Origin: Ktedonosporobacter rubrisoli
Lineage (GTDB): Bacteria; Chloroflexota; Ktedonobacteria; Ktedonobacterales; Ktedonobacteraceae
Direction: 5' to 3'
DNA length: 64,000 nucleotides
Assembly (NCBI RefSeq): GCF_004208415.1
Contig: NZ_CP035758.1
Coordinates: 5,890,001-5,954,000 of the forward strand
Shown piece after piece: positions 18,431 through 27,589 of this stretch. Below the pieces are notes generated by a model. It worked only from the letters and a program-made list of their open reading frames with translations. It did not search any database and was not told the DNA's origin. The first letter of the stretch is position 1. The number at the start of each line of letters is the position of its first letter. A program made the position numbers and the translations under genes.

Positions 18431-18508
18431 CATCCTCACGGATGCACCTTATGTGACGACCTGGCGGATCGAATCCGCGTTCTCAGCTTTTTGCTGACGG
18501 CATGAGGT
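18431..18508 (+). promoter_or_regulatory. Candidate structured leader RNA before the first kinase
   Basis: A hairpin CATCC/GGATG is followed by an 8-bp stem (ACCTTATG at 18446-18453 with CATGAGGT at 18501-18508, one G-U). This stem encloses two further hairpins, GCGGAT-cga-ATCCGC and TCAGC-ttttt-GCTGA, giving a three-way junction. It matches no riboswitch class I recognise. Confidence 0.35.
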
Positions 18509-18567
18509 AAAGAACATCTGAATAGTTACTGGGGGCTAAAGATAACAGTATCAGGTGAGGGGAAGTT

Positions 18568-20688
18568 ATGTCTCTAGAGGGAATACAACTCGGTAATTAT
18601 CGGCTGCAGCAGCAGATCGGGAGCGGTGGTATGGGTGAAGTCTATCTAGCAGAAGATACGCGCATCCCCCGGCAGGTAGCGATTAAAGTGATTCACAGCG
18701 AAGTCGCGCCCTATCCCGACCCGCAGACAATTCAGGAAGCAGAGCGCCTGTTTCAGCGCGAGATGAAAGCCATAGCGCGGCTCGATCATCCACATATATT
18801 ACCCCTATACGACTTTGGGGAAGGGAGCTTCAACAGGAAGACCTATACCTTCATGGTTATGCCCTTCAGGGCAGAAGGATCACTGGCTGATTGGCTGCAG
18901 CAGCGTAACAATCCTGAACCACTCGCGCCCCAGGACGTTGCTCACTTTATTGAGCAGGCTGCCAGCGCGCTGCAGCACGCTCATAATCACCAGCTTATTC
19001 ATCAGGACGTCAAGCCTTCTAACTTCTTGATTCGTCATATAGTAGAGCGGCCAACGCTGCCAGATCTCCTTCTCGCCGACTTTGGCATTGCCAAATTTAA
19101 CACCTCGACCTCGGCCAAGAGTCAGAACATCCGTGGCACACCTGCCTATATGGCTCCTGAGCAGTGGGATAGCCAATCAGTTCCCGCGAGCGATCAGTAT
19201 GCCCTGGCCGTCATGGCCTACCAACTTCTGACAGGGAGGCCACCTTTTGTCGGACGTATGGGGCAGGTTATGCGCCAGCACTTCACGGCGCAAGCGCAGC
19301 CACCGAGCAGTTTTAATCAGCGCATACCCACAGCGCTAGACGAGGTAATCCTCCACGCGCTAGAGAAAAAACCCGAGGACCGCTTCCCCTCCATTCTGCA
19401 GTTCAGCCAGTCTCTGCGGCTGGCCGTAGAGCATAGAGGAACCCTTAGAGCCACCCTGGCCATTAGCGAGGATGAAGCGATAGCCGGAACCAGGCGCCTT
19501 TTATTTCTCCCCGGAGGGCGGCAAGTCACAGTTACGGTTCCACCACGTGCCTATAACGGCCAGACATTACGTCTTGAGGGCAAGGGCGAACCCTACTATC
19601 AAGGCGGATCCTGCGGCCCGCTCCTCCTCACGCTTTCGGTAACTGCCGGTACTCAGGTTAAACCTGGCCATGATCCAGAACTCAACGAAAAGACTGTTGC
19701 AGGTGCAATGAGTGAGTATCCGCTTAACAAGGGCGCTATCCTCCCCTCGACTTTCTCACCGGCCCTCTATCCAACCCCTCTGCCGGCCTCAGTTATGCCA
19801 GTTCCCCAGGCCTACAAGCCTCCCTCCACAAGGCCGAGTATCCCGCCGATGCCAGAGCCAGGCCCATCGTCGAGCGGCGCAACCAGGAATGCGGTCCCAC
19901 CCCTATTACCACAAGCAGACCCAAAGCAGGCAGCGCCCAACAAGCGCCAGCGCGGAGCCAACTCATTCTTTCGGGCTATGGGTATCTTTCTGCTCGCCTT
20001 CATAGTGATCAGTACCAGCCTCATCGGCATCACCCTTTATCAAAATCATCTCAGGCATAACCAATTTATTGCGTCCTTTATCGACTCTACGCATGCCACG
20101 GCTACAGTAGATGCCCAGCAAGACAATCCGTATCCCACGTATCTGCCGGACAAGGGTTCGCTGGCACTCTATGATCCCCTAACCGACGTATGGAGTAGTA
20201 GCTGGCCTGGACAGCCAGGCTGCACATTTAGCAAAGATGGCTATCATATCCAGGAGAATCAAAAGAGCTACATCTATTCCTGCTCATCGGCACGCGTCTT
20301 TAGCGACTTTTCGTTTGAGGTACAAATGAAAATTCTCAAGGGCGATTGTGGAGGATTAGCCATACGAAGCGATGAAAATCACAGATTTTACTCGTTTCAG
20401 GTCTGCGCCAATGGTCACTACACGCTTAACTTCTTTGTAGACAATAACTCTGCCCATGAACGAACATTATACAGTAACGTCGCTTCAGCGCTTCACAGCG
20501 GGACGGGCCAGACAAATACACTTGCCATTATGGCACGCGGCCACCAGATCTCCCTCTATATTAACCAGCATCCGGCCGGGAGCGTTACCAGTAGCGCCTA
20601 TAGTAGCGGCCATATCGCCTTGCTTGCTAGCGAATACAGCGCAACAACAGAGGTGATTTTTCAGGAGGCCAAAGTGTGGACCTATTAG
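18568..20688 (+). CDS. Receptor Ser/Thr kinase 1: kinase, DnaJ_C-like module, TM, ectodomain
   Basis: A 706-residue type II membrane kinase. The kinase domain (about 10-285) has glycine loop IGSGGMGEVYLAED, ATP-binding Lys40, catalytic Asp147 in HQD (not HRD, a non-RD kinase) and metal-binding DFG at 171-173. Residues about 293-358 resemble the substrate-binding C-terminal domain of DnaJ (ISEDEAIAGT, then VTVTVPP and LRLEGKGEP). A Pro-rich linker (390-455), one helix (about 467-491) and an extracellular domain (about 520-706) follow. The ectodomain resembles concanavalin-like or DUF1080 folds and ends in a VWTY motif shared by all five paralogues. GAGGGG lies 5 bp before the ATG. The ligand and substrates are unknown. 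Confidence 0.9.
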   Translation: MSLEGIQLGNYRLQQQIGSGGMGEVYLAEDTRIPRQVAIKVIHSEVAPYPDPQTIQEAERLFQREMKAIARLDHPHILPLYDFGEGSFNRKTYTFMVMPFRAEGSLADWLQQRNNPEPLAPQDVAHFIEQAASALQHAHNHQLIHQDVKPSNFLIRHIVERPTLPDLLLADFGIAKFNTSTSAKSQNIRGTPAYMAPEQWDSQSVPASDQYALAVMAYQLLTGRPPFVGRMGQVMRQHFTAQAQPPSSFNQRIPTALDEVILHALEKKPEDRFPSILQFSQSLRLAVEHRGTLRATLAISEDEAIAGTRRLLFLPGGRQVTVTVPPRAYNGQTLRLEGKGEPYYQGGSCGPLLLTLSVTAGTQVKPGHDPELNEKTVAGAMSEYPLNKGAILPSTFSPALYPTPLPASVMPVPQAYKPPSTRPSIPPMPEPGPSSSGATRNAVPPLLPQADPKQAAPNKRQRGANSFFRAMGIFLLAFIVISTSLIGITLYQNHLRHNQFIASFIDSTHATATVDAQQDNPYPTYLPDKGSLALYDPLTDVWSSSWPGQPGCTFSKDGYHIQENQKSYIYSCSSARVFSDFSFEVQMKILKGDCGGLAIRSDENHRFYSFQVCANGHYTLNFFVDNNSAHERTLYSNVASALHSGTGQTNTLAIMARGHQISLYINQHPAGSVTSSAYSSGHIALLASEYSATTEVIFQEAKVWTY

Positions 20689-20925
20689 TAGCTCTTCGCT
20701 AAGCTCAGCCGACGCTTAAGAGTTGCGCCACTCCTGACAGGCGCTTAAGCGACAACCAAAGCAGCGATGGCAATAGGGCTATTTCTCGTGGATGCTCCAA
20801 TGTGGCTACCAGGCAAACACTGACTTATAGCTATACATATAAATATGTTATACTACAGCCGATTGATACTTTACTCCCCTATACGTTCAATATTTACAGG
20901 AATATATACGGTACAAGAGAAATCT

Positions 20926-23028
20926 ATGCCTCTCGAAAATATACAACTGGGCCATTATCGACTCTCCCGCCAGATTGGCAAAGGAGGGATGGGAGAAGTT
21001 TACCTGGCCGAGGATACGCTTCTGCCACGGCAGGTGGCTATCAAAGTCATCCGTATAGAATCTACGCGCAACCTGCAAGAGGCCGCCCGCCTCTTCCAGC
21101 GGGAAATGATAGCTATCAGCAAGCTCGACCATCTTTATATTCTCCCCCTATTCGATTATGGGGAAGAAACGCTTAATCAACAAACGCTTTCTTATATGGT
21201 TATGCCCTATCGCCCAGAAGGTTCATTGGAAGACTGGCTACAAGAGCATAATAGCGCCCCGATCCCCGTTATAACACACTTCATGCTACAGGCCGCCAAC
21301 GCTCTACAACACGCTCATGACCATCAACTCATTCATCAAGACGTCAAACCCTCTAACTTCCTGCTGCGCCAGAGTACAGAACATCTTGAGTATCCCGATA
21401 TCCTGCTTGCCGATTTCGGCATAGCCAAGTTAGAAGCAACCGGCTCTCTTTACAGCCTGGTTTTACGCGGTACGCCAGCCTACATGGCACCCGAGCAATG
21501 GCAAAAGCAATCCGAGCCGGCCAGCGACCAGTACGCCCTGGCAGTTATGGCCTATCAGCTTTTGACCGACCAGCTCCCCTACACCGGCAGCCTGGAACAG
21601 GTAATGCATCAACACTTTACAGCGCAACCGCAGCCCCCCAGTGAGTTAAATCCCCAGGTTTCTGCTGCCCTCGATTCTGTTGTTTTACGAGCTCTTGCCA
21701 AAAAGCCTCAGGAGCGCTTCCCTTCCATCCTGCAATTTGCCCAGGCCTTCCAGCAAGCCGCTCAAACCGCAGGCGATCTGTATGCCTCCCTATCAATCTC
21801 GCAAGAAGAAGCTCTGCAGGGGACAAGCCGCAAGGTAAATTTGCCTGGCAGGCGCAAGATATCAATTATGATTCCCCCTTATGCTACTGATGGACAGGAA
21901 ATTCGCATCCCTGATCAGGGCGAGCCACATTATGAGGGCGGTCCGCGCGGGGCGCTGATTCTCACGCTCATGGTTGCCAATACATCAGCTTCTTCCATGC
22001 CCCAGAGCGAGGTACAGGCCTCTGGGCAGCCTGCCATTTCCCAGGGCCAGCTCTCTGGCGCAGAATATTCTCAGGCCTCAGAACAAGCTGCCTCTTCCAA
22101 AGACCGGCAGCCTGGTGCAGAATATTCTACGGTACTGGCCCAATCACAGATCCCCGACTATTTGCCGGTGCATGTACCCGGGACAGACTTATCTCCTGCT
22201 CACACCAGGTCTGCCGCAATCAGACCTCTCCAGGCGCAATTTATTTCAGCGTCGGCGCCTGCGCTGTTCAAAGAAAGGGTCGCGCGGGCGCCAAAGTGGA
22301 AGCTTGCTGTGCTAATTGGGCTTGCGCTCGTCATCATCCTGGCAGGGGCAATGACTGTAAATAGCCTTTGGGCCACCACAAACCCTTCAACAAACCACAC
22401 GACAACTCCAACAGCCGCGCATACAACGGCTACTACAGCTATATCCACCTCTGCCAATAATTCCGCTTATCCCGCCTACTTACCAGGCAAAGGAAAGTTC
22501 GTTTATGCAGATCCATTAACGGCCAAGCATTCAAGCCATTGGTCTAATTTCGAGACCTGTACCTTTGAGCAAGATGGCTATCATATCAGTGTGACGCAAC
22601 AAAATTACAACACTTTTTGCACAGCCGCCGATAGCTTCAGTAACCTCGCCTTTGAGGTCCAGATGAGAATTCTCAAAGGAGATTGTGGAGGAGCCGTTAT
22701 TCGCAGCGACGGGATGTACACGTTTTATGCATTCCAGATATGCACCAATGGTAACTACGAGCTTGATCTTGTCGCCAGCGCGAATCCCAACGCTCCAACC
22801 AACACCCTGAAAACCGGTTATGCCGCTCCTCTCCATACAGGATTGAATCAATCTAATACGCTAGCTATCGCGGCCAATGGAGATAATATCAGTATTTTTG
22901 TGAATGGCCATCAGCTCGATCATATCACTGACAAAACCCTGAAAAGCGGCCAAATCGGCCTGATAGTTGGCGAGGATAGTAAAGCGACCGAAGCAGTTTT
23001 TCAGAACGCCCGCGTATGGACTTATTAA
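20926..23028 (+). CDS. Receptor Ser/Thr kinase 2: kinase, DnaJ_C-like module, TM, ectodomain
   Basis: A 700-residue paralogue of kinase 1. It has glycine loop IGKGGMGEVYLAED, HQD with Asp139, and DFG at 163-165. The DnaJ_C-like module spans about 286-351 (ISQEEALQGT, IRIPDQGEP). A long Ser/Gln-rich linker (about 352-455), a helix (about 457-479) and a Thr/Ala-rich stalk lead to the ectodomain (about 514-700, ending ARVWTY). The start at 20926 matches the other paralogues (MPLENIQLGHYRL); an upstream in-frame ATG at 20845 would add 27 unrelated residues. The ribosome-binding site is weak (AAGAGA). A TATACT box lies at 20849-20854 without a good -35 box. Confidence 0.89.
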   Translation: MPLENIQLGHYRLSRQIGKGGMGEVYLAEDTLLPRQVAIKVIRIESTRNLQEAARLFQREMIAISKLDHLYILPLFDYGEETLNQQTLSYMVMPYRPEGSLEDWLQEHNSAPIPVITHFMLQAANALQHAHDHQLIHQDVKPSNFLLRQSTEHLEYPDILLADFGIAKLEATGSLYSLVLRGTPAYMAPEQWQKQSEPASDQYALAVMAYQLLTDQLPYTGSLEQVMHQHFTAQPQPPSELNPQVSAALDSVVLRALAKKPQERFPSILQFAQAFQQAAQTAGDLYASLSISQEEALQGTSRKVNLPGRRKISIMIPPYATDGQEIRIPDQGEPHYEGGPRGALILTLMVANTSASSMPQSEVQASGQPAISQGQLSGAEYSQASEQAASSKDRQPGAEYSTVLAQSQIPDYLPVHVPGTDLSPAHTRSAAIRPLQAQFISASAPALFKERVARAPKWKLAVLIGLALVIILAGAMTVNSLWATTNPSTNHTTTPTAAHTTATTAISTSANNSAYPAYLPGKGKFVYADPLTAKHSSHWSNFETCTFEQDGYHISVTQQNYNTFCTAADSFSNLAFEVQMRILKGDCGGAVIRSDGMYTFYAFQICTNGNYELDLVASANPNAPTNTLKTGYAAPLHTGLNQSNTLAIAANGDNISIFVNGHQLDHITDKTLKSGQIGLIVGEDSKATEAVFQNARVWTY

Positions 23029-23093
23029 ACTTACAGGCTCTCCCAAGGTAAAATTCAGTCATTACCTACTTTTTTACGCTTTTATTCAGAAAC

Positions 23094-23123
23094 GTGACTA
23101 CAGCTTCAAACCTATGTTATACT
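23094..23123 (+). promoter_or_regulatory. Candidate promoter of receptor kinase 3
   Basis: GTGACT (23094-23099) and TATACT (23118-23123), 18 bp apart, about 80 bp before the kinase start. The same TATGTTATACTA string precedes kinase 2. Confidence 0.45.
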
Positions 23124-23200
23124 AGTTGCGCCTACATATAAATATGCACAGTCTACTTGTCCTTACCTGCTATTTACCCTAAAGAAGTAAGGAAATATTC

Positions 23201-25168
23201 ATGTCACTCGAAGGATCGAAACTTGGACATTACAGTCTCTTGCGCCTGATTGGCAAAGGGGGCATGGGTGAGGTCTACCTGGCCGAGGATCTCTATGTCA
23301 AGCGCCAGGTCGCGGTGAAGATAATCGGGCTAGAGCATACTACAGACTTGCAAGAGGCCACGCGCCTCTTCCAGCGCGAGATCCAGGCTATCTCCCAGCT
23401 TGACCATCCCCACATCCTGCCCCTCTTCGATTCGGGCGAAGAAGTCATCCAGGATCGCAGGCTCGCTTACATGGTCATGCCCTATCGCGCCGAGGGCTCC
23501 TTGCAGGATTGGTTGAGCCAGCAGAACATAAAGCAGCTTGCTCCTCACATAGTCGCGCATATTGTCGAACAGGCGGCGGCGGCTTTGCAGCATGCCCACG
23601 AACGCCAGCTCATTCATCAGGACGTCAAACCCTCCAACTTCCTCATGCGCCAGCGCAGTGAGCATCCCGAGTATCCCGATATCCTGCTCGCCGACTTCAG
23701 CATTGCCCGTTTCGAGAGCATAAGCGCGATGAAGAGCCAGCAGATCCGCGGCACGCCTGCCTATATGCCCCCAGAGCAGTGGCAAAGACACTCTACACCT
23801 GCTAGCGATCAATATGCCCTGGCCATTACTGCCTATCACCTTCTGGTTGGCCATCCTCCCTTTAGTGGGCGCATGGAGCAGGTCATGCACCAGCATTTCG
23901 ATGTCCAGCCTCAGCCACCTAGCACGCTTAATCCACATGTCACCAACGCCCTTGATGCCGTCATTCTGCGCGCTCTTGCCAAGAAGCCCGAGGAACGCTT
24001 TCCATCTGTCTTGCAGTTTGCTCAGGCTTTCCAGCAAGCCTGGCAGGGACAGGGCGACATTTATATCAGCCTCCCACTGAGCAGCGAGGAAGCCCTCCAC
24101 GGAGCCATACGAAACGTCACCCTGCCCGGCCGGCGCCAGATCTCAGCCAGCATTCCCCCCAACTCCCACAATGGCGATCAGATCCGCCTGGCAGAACTGG
24201 GTGAGCCCTACTATGCAGGCGGACCGCGTAGCGCCGTCATACTTACCCTCCTCGTCCAAGGCCATACCGCTTATGGTATCAACTTTCCCCCTGACACTGA
24301 CTCTCTGTCTGAGCCTACTCTCAGAAAGACGCCCTCCGCTCCTCAAATTCCTCCACCACCTCCCTACTGGTCTACTCAGCCCATTACCCCCCCTAACACA
24401 ATACGCCCCAGGCGCTTGCTGACCATAGTCGCTGTGCTATGTGCACTTGCTCTGCTTATCTCAGGCACTGTGGGTCTATTTATTTATCAGAATCACGTGC
24501 AAAGCATCCAGGCAACAGCCACAGCCACTGCCCTGCGCGCCACAACTACCGTCTCAGCCAGGCAAACCAGCATAGCAGCCATGACAGCCACGGTCACAAC
24601 AGGCAACCATTACCCCAGTTATATGCCTGATAACGGCCAGATTTCTTTCTATGACCCAATGACTGATCCCAAAGACAAGCAATGGAGTGAAGATAGGTTA
24701 TGTTACGCCACACAGGACGGCTACCATGTCTTGACGAATCAGGCTCATTATTATCGGTATTGCAGTTCAGCCAATACGTATGCAGACTTTGCTTTCGAGG
24801 TACAAATGAAAATAGTCAAAGGCGATTGCGGAGGACTGGAAATTCGCAATGATGGCCAGGGCAAAGCTTATCAGCTCGTAATTTGCGCAAATGGAGCGTA
24901 TGGCATGTATCTATATGTAGATCTTGATGGAGCACACGCCAAAACTCTTTTGGAAAGCACCTCTGCTCTGATCCACGCTGAAGCAGGTAAATTGAATACC
25001 ATTGGTGTCGTTGCTAAAGGGCCAGACATCAGGCTCTTTGTTAACGGCTACACACTAGGCCATATACAAGACAACACATATCAAAAAGGCTATATCGGAC
25101 TGCTAGCTACAGCATACGACAATCCAAGCGAGGTTGTCTACCAAAACGCCCGCATCTGGATCTTCTGA
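23201..25168 (+). CDS. Receptor Ser/Thr kinase 3: kinase with DFS motif, DnaJ_C-like module, TM, ectodomain
   Basis: A 655-residue paralogue. The catalytic Asp141 is in HQD. The metal-binding triplet is DFS (165-167) instead of DFG, and the activation segment ends in MPPEQW rather than APE. The DnaJ_C-like module lies at about 286-350 (LSSEEALHGA, IRLAELGEP). Then come a Pro-rich linker, a helix (about 406-430), an Ala/Thr stalk and the ectodomain (about 468-655, ending ARIWIF). AAGGAAA precedes the ATG. Its kinase-domain DNA is very close to kinases 4 and 5, indicating recent tandem duplication. The metal-binding Asp is kept, so activity is plausible. Confidence 0.9.
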   Translation: MSLEGSKLGHYSLLRLIGKGGMGEVYLAEDLYVKRQVAVKIIGLEHTTDLQEATRLFQREIQAISQLDHPHILPLFDSGEEVIQDRRLAYMVMPYRAEGSLQDWLSQQNIKQLAPHIVAHIVEQAAAALQHAHERQLIHQDVKPSNFLMRQRSEHPEYPDILLADFSIARFESISAMKSQQIRGTPAYMPPEQWQRHSTPASDQYALAITAYHLLVGHPPFSGRMEQVMHQHFDVQPQPPSTLNPHVTNALDAVILRALAKKPEERFPSVLQFAQAFQQAWQGQGDIYISLPLSSEEALHGAIRNVTLPGRRQISASIPPNSHNGDQIRLAELGEPYYAGGPRSAVILTLLVQGHTAYGINFPPDTDSLSEPTLRKTPSAPQIPPPPPYWSTQPITPPNTIRPRRLLTIVAVLCALALLISGTVGLFIYQNHVQSIQATATATALRATTTVSARQTSIAAMTATVTTGNHYPSYMPDNGQISFYDPMTDPKDKQWSEDRLCYATQDGYHVLTNQAHYYRYCSSANTYADFAFEVQMKIVKGDCGGLEIRNDGQGKAYQLVICANGAYGMYLYVDLDGAHAKTLLESTSALIHAEAGKLNTIGVVAKGPDIRLFVNGYTLGHIQDNTYQKGYIGLLATAYDNPSEVVYQNARIWIF

Positions 25169-25245
25169 TAGAGCAACAAAAACGGGGCTCCATTTTCGCA
25201 ATGTATCTATTTTTTCTATAAAACCTCTTTTTCACGCTAAAAAAG

Positions 25246-25270
25246 ATAAGGCCTGGATGGCCTTATTTTT
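25246..25270 (+). terminator. Terminator after receptor kinase 3
   Basis: ATAAGGCC pairs with GGCCTTAT (5-nt loop TGGAT), followed by TTTT. The promoter of kinase 4 begins immediately downstream, so the kinases are separate transcription units. Confidence 0.85.
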
Positions 25271-25281
25271 CTGTTGTTATC

Positions 25282-25315
25282 TGCTATAATAGTACTCGTA
25301 TTGAACGATTAGATG
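25282..25315 (+). promoter_or_regulatory. Extended -10 promoter and conserved element of kinase 4
   Basis: TGCTATAAT (25282-25290) is an extended -10 box without a good -35. It is followed by AGTACTCGTATTGAACGATT and then AGATG. The same block, with one change, stands at 27466-27499 before kinase 5, at almost the same distance from the ATG (about 115 bp). Confidence 0.7.
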
Positions 25316-25404
25316 TAGTTTTATGGTTCTGCTAAATCCTCTACAAATGAAAATAAACTCTACACTTTTATTTCTAGGAAGCGTAGAGTAGTAAGGAAAC
25401 ATTC

Positions 25405-27360
25405 ATGTCACTCGAAGGATCGAAACTTGACCACTATCGGCTCTGCCATCTCATCGGCAGTGGTGGCATGGGCGAGGTCTACCTGGCCGAGGACCTCTAT
25501 GTCAAGCGACAGGTCGCCATCAAAATTATTCGCCTGGAACACGTTTCTGACGAGCAAGACAGCACCCGCCTCTTCCAGCGCGAGATTCAGGCTATCTCCC
25601 AGCTTGACCATCCCCACATCCTCCCTCTCTTCGATTCGGGCGAAGAAGTCATCCAGGACAAGCAACTGGCCTACATGGTTATGCCCTATCGCGCCGAGGG
25701 CTCCTTACACGATTGGTTGCGCCGTCAGAATATAAAGCAGCTTGCCCCTCAAGTCGTCGCACATATCGTCGAACAGGCGGCAGCGGCCTTGCAGCATGCC
25801 CACGAACGCCAGCTCATTCACCAGGATGTCAAACCCTCCAACTTCCTCATGCGGCAGCGCAGTGAGCATCCTGAGTATCCCGATATCCTGCTCGCCGACT
25901 TCAGCATTGCCCGTTTCGAGGGCTCAAATACCATGAAGAGCCAGCAGATCCGTGGTACGCCTGCCTATATGCCCCCAGAGCAGTGGCAAAGACACTCTAC
26001 ACCTGCTAGCGATCAATATGCCCTAGCCATCACTGCCTATCAGCTCCTGGTTGGCCATCCTCCCTTTAGTGGGCGCATGGAGCAGGTCATGCACCAGCAT
26101 TTGCACATGCCACCTCAGCCTCCCAGCACATTGAATCCCAATGTGAGCAATGGGCTGGATGCCGTGATTCTGCGCGCTCTTGCCAAGAAGCCCGAGGAAC
26201 GCTTCCCCTCCGTCTTGCTGTTTGCCAAGGCCTTCCAACAGGCCTGGCAAGCTCCTGGTGATATCCATATCCGTCTGACGTTGAGCCGTGAAGAAGCGCA
26301 CCTGGGAGCCAGGCGCCACGTCACCCTGCCCGGCCGGCGCCAGATCTCAGCCAGCATTCCCCCCAACTCCCACAACGGAGATCAGATCCGCCTGGCTGAA
26401 CTGGGCGAGCCCTACTATACAAGCGGACCGCGCAGCGCCGTCATCCTTACCCTTGTCGTGCAGGGAGAGGATATCTTTCCGCCTGACTCTGAGCCCACTC
26501 TCAGAAAGACGTCATCCGCCCCTCAACTTCTCCCACCACCCTACGAGCCAACCCAACCCGTCCCTCCTTCCAGGCCTACTTCCATTCTCCAATCCAGGAT
26601 AAAGCCACGCCTGCGACTGGTAATCGCTGCAGTACTTGGCATAGTCGCACTTCTGGGCGTAAGCTTTGCAGCCATGAGTATTCACCAGGACCAACTAAGA
26701 GTTCAGGCAGCCGCGACCGCCAGCGCCCTGCAGGCCACGGCAACACAGGCCAGACAAACCAGCATCGCCGCCACTACTGCCACTGTCACTGCAGGCAACC
26801 GCTACCCCAGCTATATGCCCGGTAACGGCCAGATCACCTTCTATGATCCAATGACTGATTCCAATGACAATCAATGGAGTGTGAGTGACACGTGCAACTT
26901 TTCTGAGGATGGCTATCATGCCAAGAGTAATCAGCTTAATTATTATTATTATTGCAACTCAGCCAATACGTATGCAGATTTTGCCTTCGAGGTACAAATG
27001 AAAATAGTCAAAGGCGATTGCGGAGGGCTGGAAATTCGCAATGATGGCCAGGGCAAAGCTTACCACTTCGAAGCATGCGCCGGAGGTCATTATTCACTTG
27101 TTTTCACCCCCGATAATACCGGAAATAACAACAAAACGCTCTTAGAAGGGACCACTTCTTACATTCAAAGCGCGACAGGCGCCTTGAACACGCTTGGCTT
27201 TTTCGCTAAAGGGCCAGATCTCATACTCTTTGTCAACGGCTACACGCTAGGCCATGCACAAGACAACACATATCAAAAGGGCTATATCGGGCTACTGGCT
27301 TTCGAATATTCATTTCAAACCGAGGTCGTCTACCAAAATGCCAGGATATGGACCTTTTAA
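25405..27360 (+). CDS. Receptor Ser/Thr kinase 4: kinase with DFS motif, DnaJ_C-like module, TM, ectodomain
   Basis: A 651-residue paralogue with glycine loop IGSGGMGEVYLAED, catalytic Asp141 in HQD and DFS at 165-167. The DnaJ_C-like module (about 286-350: LSREEAHLGA, ISASIPPNSHNGDQIRL) is nearly identical to that of kinase 3. A short Pro-rich linker, a helix (about 402-427), a stalk and the ectodomain follow (about 464-651, with GDCGGLEIRNDG, ending ARIWTF). TAAGGAAACATTC precedes the ATG. It has its own extended -10 promoter behind a terminator. The ectodomain differs from kinase 3 more than the kinase domain does, which fits ligand diversification (inference). Confidence 0.9.
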   Translation: MSLEGSKLDHYRLCHLIGSGGMGEVYLAEDLYVKRQVAIKIIRLEHVSDEQDSTRLFQREIQAISQLDHPHILPLFDSGEEVIQDKQLAYMVMPYRAEGSLHDWLRRQNIKQLAPQVVAHIVEQAAAALQHAHERQLIHQDVKPSNFLMRQRSEHPEYPDILLADFSIARFEGSNTMKSQQIRGTPAYMPPEQWQRHSTPASDQYALAITAYQLLVGHPPFSGRMEQVMHQHLHMPPQPPSTLNPNVSNGLDAVILRALAKKPEERFPSVLLFAKAFQQAWQAPGDIHIRLTLSREEAHLGARRHVTLPGRRQISASIPPNSHNGDQIRLAELGEPYYTSGPRSAVILTLVVQGEDIFPPDSEPTLRKTSSAPQLLPPPYEPTQPVPPSRPTSILQSRIKPRLRLVIAAVLGIVALLGVSFAAMSIHQDQLRVQAAATASALQATATQARQTSIAATTATVTAGNRYPSYMPGNGQITFYDPMTDSNDNQWSVSDTCNFSEDGYHAKSNQLNYYYYCNSANTYADFAFEVQMKIVKGDCGGLEIRNDGQGKAYHFEACAGGHYSLVFTPDNTGNNNKTLLEGTTSYIQSATGALNTLGFFAKGPDLILFVNGYTLGHAQDNTYQKGYIGLLAFEYSFQTEVVYQNARIWTF

Positions 27361-27465
27361 GCTAGCGCTCAAGCATGCCCACATTTTCACATTTTGCCAT
27401 ATTTTTCTTCATAGATCTCTTTTTCGCGACAAAAGGGGGAGATACCTTAATTTTCAGCCCTTAGC

Positions 27466-27499
27466 TGCTATAATAGTACTCGCATTGAACGATTAGATG
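27466..27499 (+). promoter_or_regulatory. Extended -10 promoter and conserved element of kinase 5
   Basis: TGCTATAAT (27466-27474) followed by AGTACTCGCATTGAACGATT, nearly identical to the block before kinase 4. The preserved downstream part suggests a shared regulatory site or recent duplication. Confidence 0.7.
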
Positions 27500-27589
27500 G
27501 AAGTTTTATGATCCTGCACATTACTCTCCACCTAAAAATCACTCTACGCTTTTAGCTCTAGGAGAGGATAGAGGAGTAAGGAAACATTC

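Larger units (their letters stand above)
17980..18567. other. 588-bp spacer between divergent protease and kinase genes
   Basis: A+T-rich on its left side. It holds the minus-strand ribosome-binding site, a candidate plus-strand promoter (18297-18326) and a structured leader (18431-18508) ahead of the first kinase. No gene is supported. Confidence 0.6.

Noticed and set aside
18464..18478. GGATCGAATCCG-like string as a tRNA T-arm
   Set aside because: Loop is 3 nt rather than 7, and no acceptor or anticodon arms surround it.
23330..24100. 256-codon open frame antisense to receptor kinase 3
   Set aside because: Mirrored in the other paralogues because their DNA is similar; no start signal and no family.
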